Shown here: positions 1-13,268 of the stretch, piece by piece
Layout: every line of letters starts with the position of its first letter
Position numbering within the stretch: the stretch's first letter is position 1
Assembly: GCA_973895155.1 (NCBI GenBank)
Contig: OZ316895.1
Coordinates: forward strand, 15,686,001 to 15,750,000
Direction of reading: 5' to 3'
Length of the DNA stretch: 64,000 bases
Source of the DNA: Marsupella aquatica
Taxonomy: Eukaryota; Marchantiophyta
Translations under genes and position numbers: made by a program
The notes under the pieces: model-generated
The model's input: the letters and a program-made list of their open reading frames with translations, nothing else
Told to the model about the DNA's origin: nothing
The model's database searches: none

Positions 1-3000
1 TGTTTTGGCAAACTCCGGCCATAGCGGGCAGCAGCATTTGGGACTGGAACAGGCAATGTACGGGCCCTTGAGAAAAGTGGGGAGCATTAACTTGTTGTAG
101 ATTTAAAGTGCGGTATTTTGAAGTAGTATTTCAACAAATATAGGAAAAAATAAAGTTGTACCTCTTAGAAATTTGCTTGATTGATGTGCAAATGCAAAAA
201 GCCTTATTTGATGAGGATAGTCCAACCTTGAGAAATTATTTGATAGAGTCATCACAGTTTCCTTTGATACCTTGTGGTAGCAGCCGAGGTTAACAAAGAA
301 AAACCCCCTGCCACTAGTAAATCTTCAAAGCTGGGCCCGCATCGAGGCAAGGGTTTGGGTTTACAGCTTACACCCAAAAGGTTAGATTTTACGCACCTAT
401 CACCCAAATTTCACTTCTACCCGGTCTGACGAAATGAAAGATTCCCATGGTCACAGGTAACACGTGTAAGGCTGTGCTCCACCCCCGGCCGACACAATTG
501 AGGAGGCCGGCAGGACAAACTGGGCATTCGAAACCCGAAAGAATTTGTGAGTCGCCTCCTCGTGGCCATGGAACCCCATTCGAGAGGGTATCACGAAGTG
601 GGATACACCCCGAGAATGGGGCCTCCAGTGCTCCACGTGGAGATGACCCATCTCGATGAGCAAGAATATTTTCTGCTGAATGTAATTATTGCAAATAGTT
701 CGTTTTAGGAATCCCTGGATTTCCGGAAACGATGTTTTTCACCAGTCAGATTTCCTGGCACGCTGGCATGATCGCAGTCTATTGTGGTTGTCGTAAACTC
801 TAGATTCTCAATCCATTTACCCACGAGTCAAGGATCCAAACGACCACTTTAGAGCTAAGTAATCTTGTTTTGTATGGTTTAGCTGCATCATAAAACCTTC
901 GAAAATCACCCACCCGATACTTTTGTTTTACTCCCACCCTAAATTTTGATTCAGGTCCCTTTAGATAGATGAAAACCAAAACGAACTTTACCAGAAAAAA
1001 ATGTTGCCCTGTTTCCGTTTCAGCTTTCCCTTATTTGTTTGTCCACCATACAGTTTTGTCTTTGCTAAGGGTCATTGTGGAGTCATTGTGAGCTTTGAAA
1101 TGATGATAGACACCGTGGTATATGTGGTCATTTTAAAATTTTAATATACATCATTCTCTCCATGCACATCATTTCTTACATGCACATGAATTTTGGTGGG
1201 GCCATCTCATTCTCCCCATGCACATACTTTTTGAGTTTTTGTATGTATATACATTTTGGTTGGACCCTAGAGTTATGGTCTAGAGACTTCACTCTAAAAG
1301 GCTACACCTCAACTCTAGTTTCCCTTATTGCTTTATAAGTAAGATGAGCTAAAATAGGGCTATCCTTAAATCTAGGGAGATCTGATAGTCCAAAATAAAT
1401 CCTAAACCTTGGCCTGATAAACTGAGGGGTTATTCTGGTCAAACACTCTCAGAAGCCGGAAGAGTTTAGAGTGAGTGAGGGTGCAATCTTTCAAAATTGG
1501 TAATTCTCTCCATTCTTCATAAAAGTTGACAATATATTAGGCTCTTTGGAAAATGTATTTCCAAGCCAATAGAATGATCCCAAGAACAATTCATGGTTGC
1601 ATAGCAAGGGAACATTTGAAAGGAAAGTTTTGCTAAGAAATTTGTTTCTGGAAGTGAGAAGAGTGAGGATGTAGCGTGTGTCCATGGGGCTAGTAGGTGC
1701 TGGGTTCATCTTAGCCTCTTTCCACAAACTTCTCTTTCTGAATTTCATAAGAGCTTAAGTAAATGTATATATTACACTACCAAAAAATAAGAAAACCAAA
1801 CCTGCAAAACAGGCTTTGGAAAAAACAAGGGAAAACCCCAAGGAAGTTAAAAGAGCCAGAAAGCTAGAGAGTACTTACATGAGCAAAAGAACTACAGTAG
1901 AGCCCTACTGAAAAGCCCGGTACTGCCTTCCTAAGCAGGAGATATATAGAAAACCCAAGTAAGACTTCCTAATGCTGGTCTTGCTTTCTCTCTCTGGCAG
2001 ACTCTTGTTTTCTGAGTAGCTCCATCTTTATCTTGTGTGTTTTATCGACAAATAAAAATTACTTTTGAGACCAGAGAAGAGGAATCGGTAGGACGACTAC
2101 AAAATCAAGCTGGGTAGGATTGCGCTGTTACATTGCTGAGTTCGACACTGCTGAGCGATGAGAATCAAAATATCCCTATGGCTTGTTCGTGTAGCTTGCG
2201 TCCATCACCACACACAGAGCAGACGGCCGGTCGGCGAATCTGTAGGGCAGTTACGATCATGTGCCAGTACGTTGCTGATTGGGGCTTCGTTTGTTTCCAC
2301 TACTACTGTAGTCGACAAGACACATGCACCATGCATGGGGCTCTGCTCTCGTCGTCTTCTCCAGTTCTGTACTCTGTACAGGAGTCCTCTAGGTTTCATT
2401 TCCGAATCACTGCACCAGCATCTTGGTTTTTCTTTTCACGCTTGTATCACGTCTCAGACCGCTACTGTATGTTCGGGACCAGGAGAAAACTGCAGCAGGG
2501 ATAGGGATTCGGGCAAATACTGTGGATCCCTTCCAGAATAATAGTAAACATATGTTTCCCTTGCTTCCCTTTCTGGTCATGATTCTCGTGTTCTTTATCG
2601 TTGTTTGATCCTCCAACCTACCTTAAGTACGTCAGATATGTTGTGGACCGTGCCGATTTTGTTTTGTCCGTTTGGCCCCTCTCTCGTCTCTCGAGGTGGA
2701 GGATGAGTTGGCATCGCTTTGAATACCAAGCCCTGCAATCAAGTTGAATTCATAGGCTTAATGTTCATCCCCCTTTGCTGGATGCTAAACTGTCTTCAAC
2801 ATAATTTTTTGATATCTTAAATCACCACTGGGCATATATAGGGGAAGTTTCGAAAGCCTCCCCCTTTACTGTGTGGGTTTGTCTCCAAGATTGCAGAATT
2901 TTTTTTAAGTTTTAATGGTAGCTACACGTTACCCATAGTTTGTAAAGGGACAAGCAGGTGTGATTGAAGAAGGATGCTAGGATGGATTACGTCGTTTAGC

Positions 3001-5179
3001 CTCAAACTCTGACGGCTATAGCAATTCTTAACACCCTGACCATTGAGCATTTATTACAAAATTAATATGCTAGCTGAGTAGAAAGTAATGTGTCAGAGGG
3101 ATCCATGTGGATTTCCTAGGGTCTATCCTAGCAATCTTGTCAAACATGGTAGTCCACAGGAGCTCCAACTTCATTAACAAGCATCGTGCTATACAGAACA
3201 GAAATATATAAGCAAACTTAGAGGAGGGAGTAGGTTAGCTTTGCTTCTTGATTGGCGGAAGGCTGATACAAATATCAAACTTACAATGGTTCCTTTTAAT
3301 TTGGGGTGTAGTAGCTGAGGTTTTTTCCAGATCTACTCTTCTACTGTACATCTTTTTGAATTTTTAAATATAGGGGGGCTAGGGCTTTTTCAGATGGAGG
3401 ATTGATTGACCACACGCCTTCAATTTATCGTTGGGAGTGGTTGCTTACAACAGGAGATTCCACATGGGTAGGAATCACACGGGGAAACAAATTTATGTGG
3501 TTGTGCTTTCTGTTTGGATGATGGTGAGGCCAGCAACAGCTGTCTGTGGTATTCTGGATAGTGATCACTGCATAATTGGAACCTCGATTTCGAAGACAAA
3601 TTTGAAGTTGGGCCCATTTTTAAAGATCTGCCGTTTAGTAGACTCATGAGCCTACAATGGACAAGGAAGTGGGGCTGACTAAACACATGACAGTCTTTCC
3701 ATCAGTCTAGTTCTCTTCGCTTTTCACCATTTCAAGAATAAAGAAAAAGCTTACTGGATCTTAGTTTGGTGTTTGTCTTGACCTTTTTGCCTGTAGTATT
3801 CTTTTACCCTTCTTCTTGCTCCGCCGTTAATAGGAGATTGCATTTGCCACTTGTGTTTATACACTTTGGACCTCTTTTGCTTTCTCTTCACTGTATTTGT
3901 CTGTTCATTGTCTAATAATTATGGTCCTTTCACTAGTCTATTGTACCTTCTAGGGTCGTTTGAGTAAATTGGTCGTTTTTCTTGTCTGACCTGCTAGACA
4001 ATTAAAGCCTAGTTTAAACAATGAATCAAATTAAAGAAAGTAACGTCTCGGTTCGGTGAATCATGTGGAATGATTCCAGATCATCCAATTGATTAAAAGA
4101 TTCCGGGATGGGTTTACGCAAGAATCTTTGAAATCTTAAAAAGCAAATGCTCCATAGAATATAAGAAAACCAGCCAGCGGCTTCTGATTGGCTTTCCTTT
4201 GGAATAGCACTGAGCCTAATCATGCTCTAGAGGCAGCGTCTAAATATAGGCTGGATTCTTTCTGGTCTTGTTAACATCCAACACGGAGCAGTTGTGTACT
4301 GGACACGAGCTCTCAGCCGCCATAATTCACCACCCCCACCCACCCCATGCATTCCCGCCGTGCCTCATATGTAAGGTTTTCTCTGTTTTGCCAAGGTGGC
4401 TAAAGTCACCTTGTGTGTGAAGGAGAAGATGCTACCAAGATTTTTGGATCTAATTTACTAATTTAATTTCTGATCATGGGATTTGCCTAGGATAACTGTC
4501 AGATTCTGGTTCTACTTGGCCTGGTGAGGTGGAAGATTGGCTAGGAATGACAAAAAGCATGGTAAAGTTTGGCTTTAGTTAAGTGGCAAACACTTTTAGT
4601 GAGGTGCAAATTTATCCACAGACTGGAAAATTACTATTATGCCAATAAACGCCAATCCTTCAGATTGCAAAGATTGCTTGTGGATGTTGCATTGCACAGA
4701 CGGTCTTCCTCACACCTGGCAAGAAGTTTTAATCTTTGCTCAGCAGAAGTGCTCTTGAACTATGGTGAAATCTGCCGGTGGTGAGTGTTTGAGAGAGCAC
4801 CTCCGCTGTGCAATGCACGTACTACAGAAGTCTGAGCAGTCGAGATCTGCTCTCTTGACTACGGTGGCAGTTTTCTACGTTTGGAAACCTGGAGAGGTTC
4901 GAGACTTCACGACGTTAAAGTGGTCAGCTATATCTACGGGGGTGGGGGGGGGGGGGTGTACCTCAATAAGTCGTGATCTGAGAAACAAGGCCACGTGATC
5001 ATTTTGCCTTGGAACCGTGTGTGGATCGAGCATCACTGGTTCAAAGCTGCACAGCAGCCGTATGCACGGGATCTGGAAAGGATTGATCAACAAGAGGCTG
5101 ATCGTATGCCTTAGTGGTTGATTCATTTGTTGCTTGCTTGATTGATTGGATACTTGATTGGACTGTTGACAGACAGAGC

Positions 5180-5389
5180 ATGTGGCTACGGTTGGAGTCA
5201 TACGTAACAGAAGAAACGATAGCACCTAGTTTGTACTGGTCGAATTTGTCGAGAAGAGCAAAGCTGATGCGAGGCGGTTTTTCGTACGCTGCCGAAGTGC
5301 TCACGAAAGCGAATCCTCACATGCATGTCATCGGCTCAGCCATTGCAAAATCTGTCGACTCTCTTATCCACAAGAGATTCGCGCAATAA
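5180..5389 (+). CDS. Possible small ORF or exon of unknown function (69 aa)
   Basis: An ATG-started frame of 69 codons ends at TAA 5387-5389. I do not recognise the peptide. It contains neither a clear signal peptide nor a membrane segment. The frame stays open upstream without an ATG to at least 5114. An antisense frame (5304-5041) is just as long, so chance openness is likely. It could be a terminal exon of a gene whose other exons I could not find. Confidence 0.15.
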   Translation: MWLRLESYVTEETIAPSLYWSNLSRRAKLMRGGFSYAAEVLTKANPHMHVIGSAIAKSVDSLIHKRFAQ

Positions 5390-7500
5390 CCAATTAATCA
5401 TTAAAGTTCTGGGCTCACTTAACAAAATATTCTTGTCAATGTGAACCTAGAATGAATTTTGTCATCTACGATTCTAGCTTAGTTTGCTCTCGTTTCATGG
5501 AATGTTTCGCACAAGAATAGTCAGTTTTTTAAGTTTTCACCGACGCGTTAGCTCGAATCTGACTGTTATATGTAGGTTCACAGAAACTAATAGAGAATTG
5601 ATTAAAAAACTTACATGAAACCTATTCATAGCATGTTCTCCCTCACACAAAAGTGACATTCGTCACCCTGGCCGCAGAAAATAATTTTAAAACCACTGTA
5701 CCTGGGGGAGGGCACTACGGGCCGCAAATAACGCCACATTGCTGAGGAGACCGCTACGGTACAAAAATGGAGGACAAACGATGGAATTGACTTGGTTACC
5801 CTGGTGCGGAGGACCTTCGCTCCATCTGCCTCTCCAGTTGCAAGATAACGTGAGCGCCTGAGCGGGTTGAGGGCTCGATGCAGCCGAAGGGATGATTACC
5901 GGCCTACGCGCACGACAGAACCGTCTCACCTGTAAAAGATATCCGTTTCGAATAGAGTCATTCGGCAGAAGGAACTACTGTAGGTACCGCCATGCCCGGG
6001 TCTGAAACTTGATCATGAAGATGGCCTGGTCCAACGCAGATAGAACTATGAAGGAGGGTATTTGTAAGGTTTTTGTCTTGGTTGTTAGATGTGCCAAGAA
6101 GATGCAATAATATTATCTATTAAAAACTTTAGGTTGATATATGACCATTAGATCTCCTTAGATTTAAGGAGAACTGAGATTTGGGTTGGGATTTGGTATA
6201 TAAGTAAGTGGATAAGAAACTGACTAGTCTAAGACACAAAAGTTGCTCAAGGTTTACGAAGAATACTTTTTACATTGGGTAGAATTTAGCAAAATTTTAA
6301 CACTAGACCAAACGGGCTATGGAAGCTCTCCTGTAGCAAAGGAGCACCTGAATTAAGACAGGTACCGGTAATTTTCCTGCGATTGGGAATGTAGTAAATA
6401 CCTCGCTCTATCCACAGTTTACTTGCTAGGCTTAACTCAAGGGGGGAAATTAGTCCTTGGCAGTGTTTTCTGTCATCTGTCATGATTTGCTATCTTGATG
6501 CTAATGCTTAATGTTTATTATTATTTTTCCTTGAAAGCCAAAAATAAACCCGTCCAACAGAGGAGAACAGCTGCTCAGGAGCATGCGATCCTCTCCTCCC
6601 TAGGGTACGAGGCAGAAGGGGGACCAAAACCAGGGATTTCCAGGACTACTGCATGGACCCAGACCAAAGGGAGAGAGGCTTAAAATAGGGCTTAAGCAGA
6701 CGAGCTAGGGGTTGAAGAGTAACCAATAGTCTCGTCATTACACCCCATCCACACATATACCCTCCACACCCTTTGGTGTGGAAGGGGATTTGAACCTGGG
6801 ACCACTTGGTTTTTGGGGTTATTATTTAATAGTACTTCTTGCTGTTGTGGCCTACTTTCTTGTAATTGTGGTCTACTTTCTTATAAAATTTACATGTGTA
6901 GCATTTTTTATATATAAAACTGAAAAGGAAGAAGAAGCCTGGAGACATGATCCCAAAGGCAGATCGAGGACCCAATCAAGGGAGTCAAGCACAAAGCCAA
7001 GATGCTAGAGAAGCCAACCCAGGAAAGCCCCAACAAAACAAACGGACAATAAAAGACCCAAAACCCTACCAGAAAGCCCTATCTATCGGCATACTGAAGA
7101 GCATGGTAGAGTTCTGAGGTGAACTGCATAGGAGTATCTAACAAGGGAACCAATCTAGATACCCTAGAACTAACCACCTCACTTCTACAAAAGATAGTGA
7201 CGGGGATAGTGAAAGCCTGAGCCCTCTACAATGCAACTCACACCCGCTAACAAAAGAAAGCCTGATGACAGACCAGGGTAGGACCTCCCCTCAACATAGT
7301 GGACCACATAAAATCACATAAGATGGCAGGCCATCAAATGTTGGATGAAGAGCCCCAAGACCACCACAGCAAGCGGATACAACAAGTTTGGGGTAGTAAC
7401 TCGGGAAGCTACACCACACTGTACTTGTGTCATACATTAGTCAATTTCACACCTAGCGAGACTCCGACATCATTCTCGCTGTTCCCTTGTAATATAGACG

Positions 7501-7612
7501 AACTAAAACATAATTGAGCGGTCAAAATGAAATCTGGAGGAACTAATATATAATTTAACGGTCAAAATGAAATCTGGAGGAACTAATATATAATTCAATG
7601 GTCAAAATTGTA
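7501..7612 (+). repeat. 40-bp tandem repeat, about 2.8 copies
   Basis: Units at 7501-7540 and 7541-7580 and a partial unit at 7581-7612 share the core GGTCAAAATGAAATCTGGAGG preceded by AACTA(A/A)TATAATT-like sequence. The array is AT-rich and lies just upstream of the dioxygenase promoter region. No coding potential is seen. Confidence 0.8.
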
Positions 7613-7853
7613 ATATATATGATAGTTAGATAGAAAATATTCCTCCTCTACGTCACACAAGGCCACGTTGTGCACCCTCGGGAAAATCTTGAGGAAGCAC
7701 TAAGATAAAAATTCCCAGCCTCATCAATCATCCATCATTCCATTCAGACCGACCCGTACCTGCCTCCTAACTGCACCAGATCCACACCGGACAGAATCCA
7801 CATACTTTACCGTACAAAGGCGTCGTCGTCTCGCCGCTCACATTTTCCATGTC

Positions 7854-7904
7854 CATATAAGTACTGTAAGTATCGAAGTCTCCCAAGCTTTCTCTCTCTC
7901 TCTC
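7854..7904 (+). promoter_or_regulatory. Candidate core promoter / CT-rich leader of the dioxygenase gene
   Basis: CATATAAGT at 7854-7862 is a plausible TATA-like element about 340 bp before the start codon. It is followed by a CTTTCTCTCTCTCTCTCG pyrimidine tract at about 7886-7905, typical of plant 5' leaders. No transcript evidence is available, so the start site is inferred. Confidence 0.35.
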
Positions 7905-7999
7905 GATGGCCGTCTAGCTCTCCCCGCCCTTGACGACTACCGGTCCACGAGCTCGATCTGGTCTTCCTCTAAATCTTCGCGTTTCCTTCTCGATCGGTA

Positions 8000-8075
8000 T
8001 GCCATTCAATCTAATCTGTGCTGCATGCCATTTCATCTATCCGTGCTGCATGCCATTTCATCTATCCGTGCTGCA
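8000..8075 (+). repeat. Triplicated 25-bp unit in the dioxygenase 5' leader
   Basis: Three adjacent copies are seen at 8000-8025, 8026-8050 and 8051-8075. The second and third are identical (TGCCATTTCATCTATCCG followed by TGCTGCA); the first is diverged and one base longer. The array lies 120-200 bp before the ATG, in the presumed 5' UTR. The multiplication adds no in-frame ATG in line with the main frame. Confidence 0.85.
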
Positions 8076-8195
8076 TCGAGGTCTGCGTTCAGTTGTGAAA
8101 GGAAAATTGTCTGTGTCCTGACTGTAAGTTGCGACGGCAGCTTTGGTTCCCTCTGTCGAGTGCTCTCAAGCTAGCCGGCTCTAGAGGAACGATCG

Positions 8196-9873
8196 ATGGC
8201 GGTTGAAGGGACGGTGGAAGAACTACCTGAGACATGCACCACGTCGCAGCAACAAACGACTAGAAGGTCTGTCACGGGATCGCGGACGCCACCGCTAGTG
8301 GGAGATGTCTCAATTCTGGAACAAAAAGGGGTGCGGGAAATGTTGAGAAAGTACGACGTCAAGTCAGTTCCCGAGTACTACATCAAGCCGGAGAGTACGA
8401 GGCAGAATGTTTCTTCCATCGTGGACGCGGAGACCGCGAAGAACTGCCTTCCGGTGGTTGATCTTGCGTCTCCCCGGGAAGAGTTGGTGAGAGTCATCGG
8501 AAAGGCCTGTCAGTGGGGGTTTTTCCAGGTCATCAACCACGGATCAGATCCAAATTTGCTCAAAAAAATGTTCACCGAATCGGAGGAATTCTTCGCGCTT
8601 CCGGTGGAAGAGAAAATTCGCTGCACCACACCGCAGAAAGTTGTTGGTCCGATTCACTTCGGGGGGGGTAGCAGAGGGGATTGGAGAGATGTCTTGAAGA
8701 TTCACTGCGCGCCGCCCTCTGTAGTCGCAATGGACTATTGGCCTGTCCATCCAGTGGGCTATAGGTAATGACAGTTGCCGGGGTACTTGAGCATTTCTTT
8801 CTAAATTCTTTGCGATTTTACACCGTTCATCGCACAATCCCGAGTCCAGATCAGACTACGCGGACAAGATGCAATCGGGGAGAAAGTTTCGGTAGTCAAG
8901 ATGTGACGTTGAATGTGTCGCTGACGGTTTCTATTGATCCAATCTGTGAGATCGTGACCACCTCAACAGAACGTGTAGAAATAACAGGCCCTTAGAATTC
9001 CTGTGAGGGCAGACAGTCAGCTCAAATTTATACGGAACTTATCATTGAGCGGGGACGAGTGCAGTAGTGGCTCAAGAGCAATGTAACTAATAACCCGTGT
9101 GTCTTTTTGATACCTGCAGGGAGACAATCGTGCAATATTCCGCGGAACAGCAAGTGTTGGTGAGGAGACTGCTTGACATCATCAGCGAATCGTTAGGCCT
9201 TGAAGGAGACTACATTGGCAACGTGTGCGCAGATCCAAGAGTTCTTTATGCAATAAATCATTACCCTCCCTGCCCTGACCCCAGTCTGACCATGGGCATT
9301 CGGGAACACTCGGATCCCAACACTATCACTATTCTCCAGCAAAATCAAGTTGCAGGCTTGCAGATGTATAAAGATGGTCTATGGTTTGACGTGAAACCCC
9401 TGGACAATGCTCTTGTGGTGAACGTTGGTGACCACATAGAGGTACCTGCTCCTCGGTCATGAACTATAGTGCTCAAATCTGGTAGTCTTCGCGCAGAGTC
9501 TCATTTCTTTCTTATTTCATCACTGGGCTGGGAATTTGTTTATGAATTGGCTTAATGTCATAATTCTCTTCTCATCATCGTTTCATGGTCTGTGCAGGTC
9601 CTAAGCAATGGGAGATACCCGAGCTGTTTGCACCGAGTCGTGACCAACAAGACGCGATCACGAACATCTGTAGCCCTCTTCTTTTCACCAGCTATGACCG
9701 CTCGCATCAAGCCTGCTCCAGCTCTCGTGGATGAGAAGCACCCCCCTCAGTATGTCGAGTTTACTTACGCAGATTTTCTCAAGAAATTCTATACCAGTGG
9801 TGGCCCAAACAAGAAAGCGGTTCTTTCGCAATTCCAGTCCCAGAGAGAGTCGAAGGTTGTGACTGTTAATTAG
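8196..9873 (+). CDS. 2-oxoglutarate/Fe(II)-dependent dioxygenase, DMR6/FNS I-like (3 exons)
   Basis: The protein has 388 residues from exons 8196-8764, 9120-9441 and 9598-9873; introns are GTAATG...GCAG and GTACCT...GCAG. Visible in order are the N-terminal DIOX_N region (LPVVDL near residue 90, WGFFQVINHG), a DWRDVLK stretch typical of the DMR6/salicylate-hydroxylase/flavone synthase I group, YPPCP at about 238-242, the iron ligands His253 and Asp255 (EHSDPN), the third ligand His309 (LHRVV), and the RxS 2-oxoglutarate-binding pair Arg319/Ser321. All catalytic residues are present and length is normal, so it should be active. Members of this class hydroxylate or desaturate small phenolics such as salicylate or flavanones in the cytosol. 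The substrate cannot be told from sequence. The ATG at 8196 is in a purine-rich context (GATCGATGG) and gives a full N-terminus. Confidence 0.93.
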
Positions 9874-12540
9874 TTTTGGCAAGCAAGCCGATCCATCGGC
9901 CCCCCGAGGGACGTGGATTTCTACCCATCAATGCCCAGGACAGGTCGTTTCATTGACGAGGCAGTGCAGTCTCTCTGTGCGCGAACTAGGTGGCTGGGCC
10001 GGGGTAGGTCCATTCAATGGGCCACGCACGATACACGTGAAAGGATCATCCGATCCACCGCGCGATTAGATGGTGCTCGGAAAACGGGAACTCCAAAATT
10101 TTGATCAATTTAGTGTGGCCCGAATTTCGAAATTTTGATTAATGCTGCAAACCTTCCCGATAGACAAGATACCCTGCAAACTATAGAGGATTGAAGTTTT
10201 GGTGTTTTTGATGCGCTAGGCGCATTCTTAGTTATCCTAGCAAAGAAAGCAAGCCCCCAAATCTTAATTGGAAGAGGATGTTGGAGATGAGCGACGTGAA
10301 TGATGATGGACTTCACTAATGGCCACTAACTCACGCGTCGAGGAGAGCCCTGGACCTCCAGCGTAGGGGCTGAATCAACGGAGATATGCAGAGAACGAAG
10401 TGCATGCTGCAGAGAATTTTGGAAGTGCTCGATCCTGGCCAGTGTGGAATCTTTCCAAGACCTGGTGGGATTTACGATGCTCGGCACTCGTTTTACAACA
10501 GAAACGTGACAGGGCTATTTGCATCTTACTCAACGCTATGTTGTGTTGGTAATGAAATGTTCACCTGTTAACCGTACATATTGTATCGTGATTTCTTCCT
10601 CAGAGACATGTTTATACGGTGAACTTTTTGCATTCCGGCATTGAAGGATCATTACCACTATTCTGATGGGTGAGATGTCTCTTCGCCTTTCTGAAAACGA
10701 GGAACAGAGTCTTCTTGCTGAGGACAGTCTAGTCAGCTTCAAGTTTCCTTGACATGCTTCACGGATTGGTAACCCACACGTCACTCACGCCTACATCATG
10801 GTCCATGTGTATCTTCTTTAAATGGTGAATTGAATCATAGAATTTAGGTTCCACCCGGTCCGTCGTTAAATTCTATTTCCAGATCATACTTAGATCATAC
10901 TAAAAGTAAGGACACAAAAGGACAACATGCTCCCAGATAACGTCTTGTTGAAATGAAGAAGCACTACACTACTAGTAGTCTTGTGACTTCGAATCCTAGG
11001 CACGGTGAACACGGACAAAATCGAAAATTACAATTAAGGAAAAACTAGGAGTCATGATCTACAAGGGCAACTTTGGTACTATCGATTGTGAGGATGCTGC
11101 CAAGTATCTCTGTGGATTACATCCGTTACTGGCCACTTCTTTTATGGTTGAATGCTTCTCCGCAGATCCCCGGCCACTGCCTAATTTACGATTTAGAATG
11201 ATATTGTAACTCCCTTCAGCCATTCCTTACCTCTAGTTCGTAAGTTTAGATACTTGTCTCGGCGTCCCTTATCCGTTAAAGCAATGTCCGGCAGATACTT
11301 TCCTGGGAAGATACCTGCTTCGTGATGAATGATCGATAGGTCTCAAATCCTTCATTTCAGTTTTGTTTTTTGAGAGGATAAATTAGAGGCTAGGACACGC
11401 CCCAACAGATACAGTGTATCACAGCCCAAAGGGCATATGAGCAAGTCCTTCATGATCTCGGTACATACTTGGTACTAGAATGCCGGGATCGACAATCATG
11501 TCCAACAAGCACGCGTCGACTTACATGCCGGGATCGACAATCATTGGTTGTCCTCACAAGAAAGACCGTGGCCGGCTGATCGCTTGCTTGGCAAAATGCC
11601 TGTTGCTGACTGATAGATTCGAAGTCCTTTATTTGAGTCACTGAATGATTTGGTTCCTTTGAGGCCATTAGTCCGTTCCTCCTCTCTCGACGAGTTCTCC
11701 GAATCCAGCAGTGCAAATGAATGGCAGTCACCCAAGCGGACAGATTGACACCCTGACTACTGCTCAGCCAAGAAAATCCTACAGCGTAAATCATGACAAA
11801 AGCTACTGCAAATCTGTTCAGAACCGGTGACAACTCACTCCCAACCGCATGCGTGCATGAGTCCCTACCACAGATTACAATGCCATGGAAACAATCGTTC
11901 TACAAATCAAGTGGTTATCGTGCTAAAATAGCAACCAGCCCACCAAATCATTCGTAGAAAAGTGGAGCTTCACAATAATTCCTGGAAGGGAAAAATTCAT
12001 CTAATCTCTTGACACAAAAAGTTCGTCGATTCATCTTCTTATTTCACTCTAAGGTGATACAAGGTGATAAACATATTCGTTGAAATTCATCTTAGTTCAC
12101 TCGAAGGTGATTCAAAAATTTGAGGCAAGACATCTTATTTCACTCGAGAGGCCAACTAACTATGTACTGGCCTCGCCAGTTACCTTCCTTGTTTCCTTCC
12201 TTGTTTCATGTACGTGGTTCCATTATTTGGTTGTGTTGGAGTTTATCTCCTTCGAGACTTTGAATTCCCTCAATTTTAGACCTTGCTCTTTGGGCTCTTT
12301 CCGGGAGGTAGAATGAGTACCTTTGAAATTGTATGAGACATAAGAATTGTCAAATGTTGACAACTTTGGAAGGAGCTCCACTGGTTTTCCGGTAAGTGAC
12401 CCTTAGCTAATCTGGAGAGCTGCTCAAGGTCGATCATGCACAGTTTCCGGTAAGAAAAGGCACAGTGCCAGCCGACCTACTATTTTGGGAGACCCGACAA
12501 CCCAGTGCGGACTACCTCTTAGATTACTGGAGTGAATGTA
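9874..12540. other. Spacer downstream of the dioxygenase gene
   Basis: No gene is recognised. A 20-base direct repeat (ATGCCGGGATCGACAATCAT) occurs at about 11479 and 11525. A minus-strand frame at 11833-11450 has a hydrophobic stretch but starts only at TTG, with no in-frame ATG nearby upstream. The 3' UTR of the dioxygenase presumably occupies the first few hundred bases. Confidence 0.45.
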
Positions 12541-12792
12541 TTAAGGCTTCTCAAAGCTCAACATGATGAGCTTTAACTTCGTAGTTACCCTTATGGACAC
12601 AAAAAGTTATGTCTACCAAATTCCTAGTACACAGCTTTTTGCATTACCATTAGTCACTCTAGCATTGGTCACTATAGAGGCTAGTGAAAAGAAAATTAAA
12701 AACTTTTTCTTAAACCTTGTAAAAAATTATGACTCTTCTTTTATGGTCGAAAATTAATCATCATGCACAATTTCGAAGCTTTGAGAGGCCTT
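12541..12792 (+). mobile_element. Small TIR element N1 (MITE-like)
   Basis: The left edge AAGGCTTCTCAAAGCT (12543 on) is inverted at the right edge (AGCTTTGAGAGGCCT, to 12790). TTA triplets stand at both borders, which would fit a PIF/Harbinger-type target site. The roughly 250-bp body is homologous, in reverse orientation, to 14433-14683 (shared GTCTACCAAATTC, TTAGTCA, TAGAGGC-AGTGAAA). No coding capacity is seen. The superfamily is an inference from a 3-bp site only. Confidence 0.55.
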
Positions 12793-13116
12793 ACTATTAT
12801 CAGGAGAAGAATGCGTCTGGGGCTTGCTTTTCATCAATGGTCTTCTCATGGACACAGTTGTACCCGTATTAGGGAGTGTAAAAGCTGGCCTGGCCAGGGC
12901 AGTATTCACTGTCAACCGGGTCAAGTTTGGCACGGTCACAGCCTCATAAATGGTAGGACTCGGTTAGTGAAGGCCATGACACAACTTTCAATTGGCCTCC
13001 TGTCATGGACTGAATATTCCTCACTTTCTTGTGTGAGTAACTGTATTTCAAAGAGCTTTGACACCCCAGATTACATACAATGCTGGTGCTCTTAGTTGGG
13101 ACCTTTTGACTGGTTG

Positions 13117-13268
13117 GAGTGAGTTGGGACATTTACTCGCTAATTTCTGCCAAAACCACAGCCAACAACGGACTATACGTTTGTTTGTTTGTGGGCATTA
13201 ATTGTTGTTCTAAGTATATGTCTGTTAGTTTGTGGACACTAGTTGTTGTTGCTAGGCAGACATGGAAG
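13117..13268 (+). repeat. Dispersed repeat, copy 1 (second copy at 23607-23730)
   Basis: The stretch starting at GAGTTGGGACA and running through CAAAACC-CAGCCAA, GTTTGTGG and TTGCTA-G--GACATGG is matched in the same orientation near 23607-23730 with many substitutions. No TIR or coding frame is visible. It is an old dispersed repeat of unknown type. Confidence 0.55.

Larger units (their letters stand above)
1..7680. other. Anonymous spacer, no recognised gene
   Basis: I see no conserved protein family here. Short open frames occur on both strands (for example 447-663, 2133-2541, 3420-3686), but they overlap antisense frames of similar length and show no domain. The stretch around 1080-1400 resembles, in inverted orientation, sequence near 38160-38300 (shared core GTCTAGAGACTTCACTCTA followed by a GCTTT-ATA-GTAAGATG stretch), so it is probably part of an old dispersed repeat. 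A 13-G run lies at 4944-4956. A short tandem repeat is listed separately at 7501-7612. Confidence 0.5.

Noticed and set aside
6770-6810. Possible tRNA T-arm / B box (GGTTCAAATCCCC on the minus strand)
   Set aside because: No A box or acceptor pairing could be found at the right distance.
11450-11833. Minus-strand ORF with hydrophobic N-terminal stretch like a signal peptide
   Set aside because: It starts only at TTG, and there is no in-frame ATG in the 50 bases upstream.
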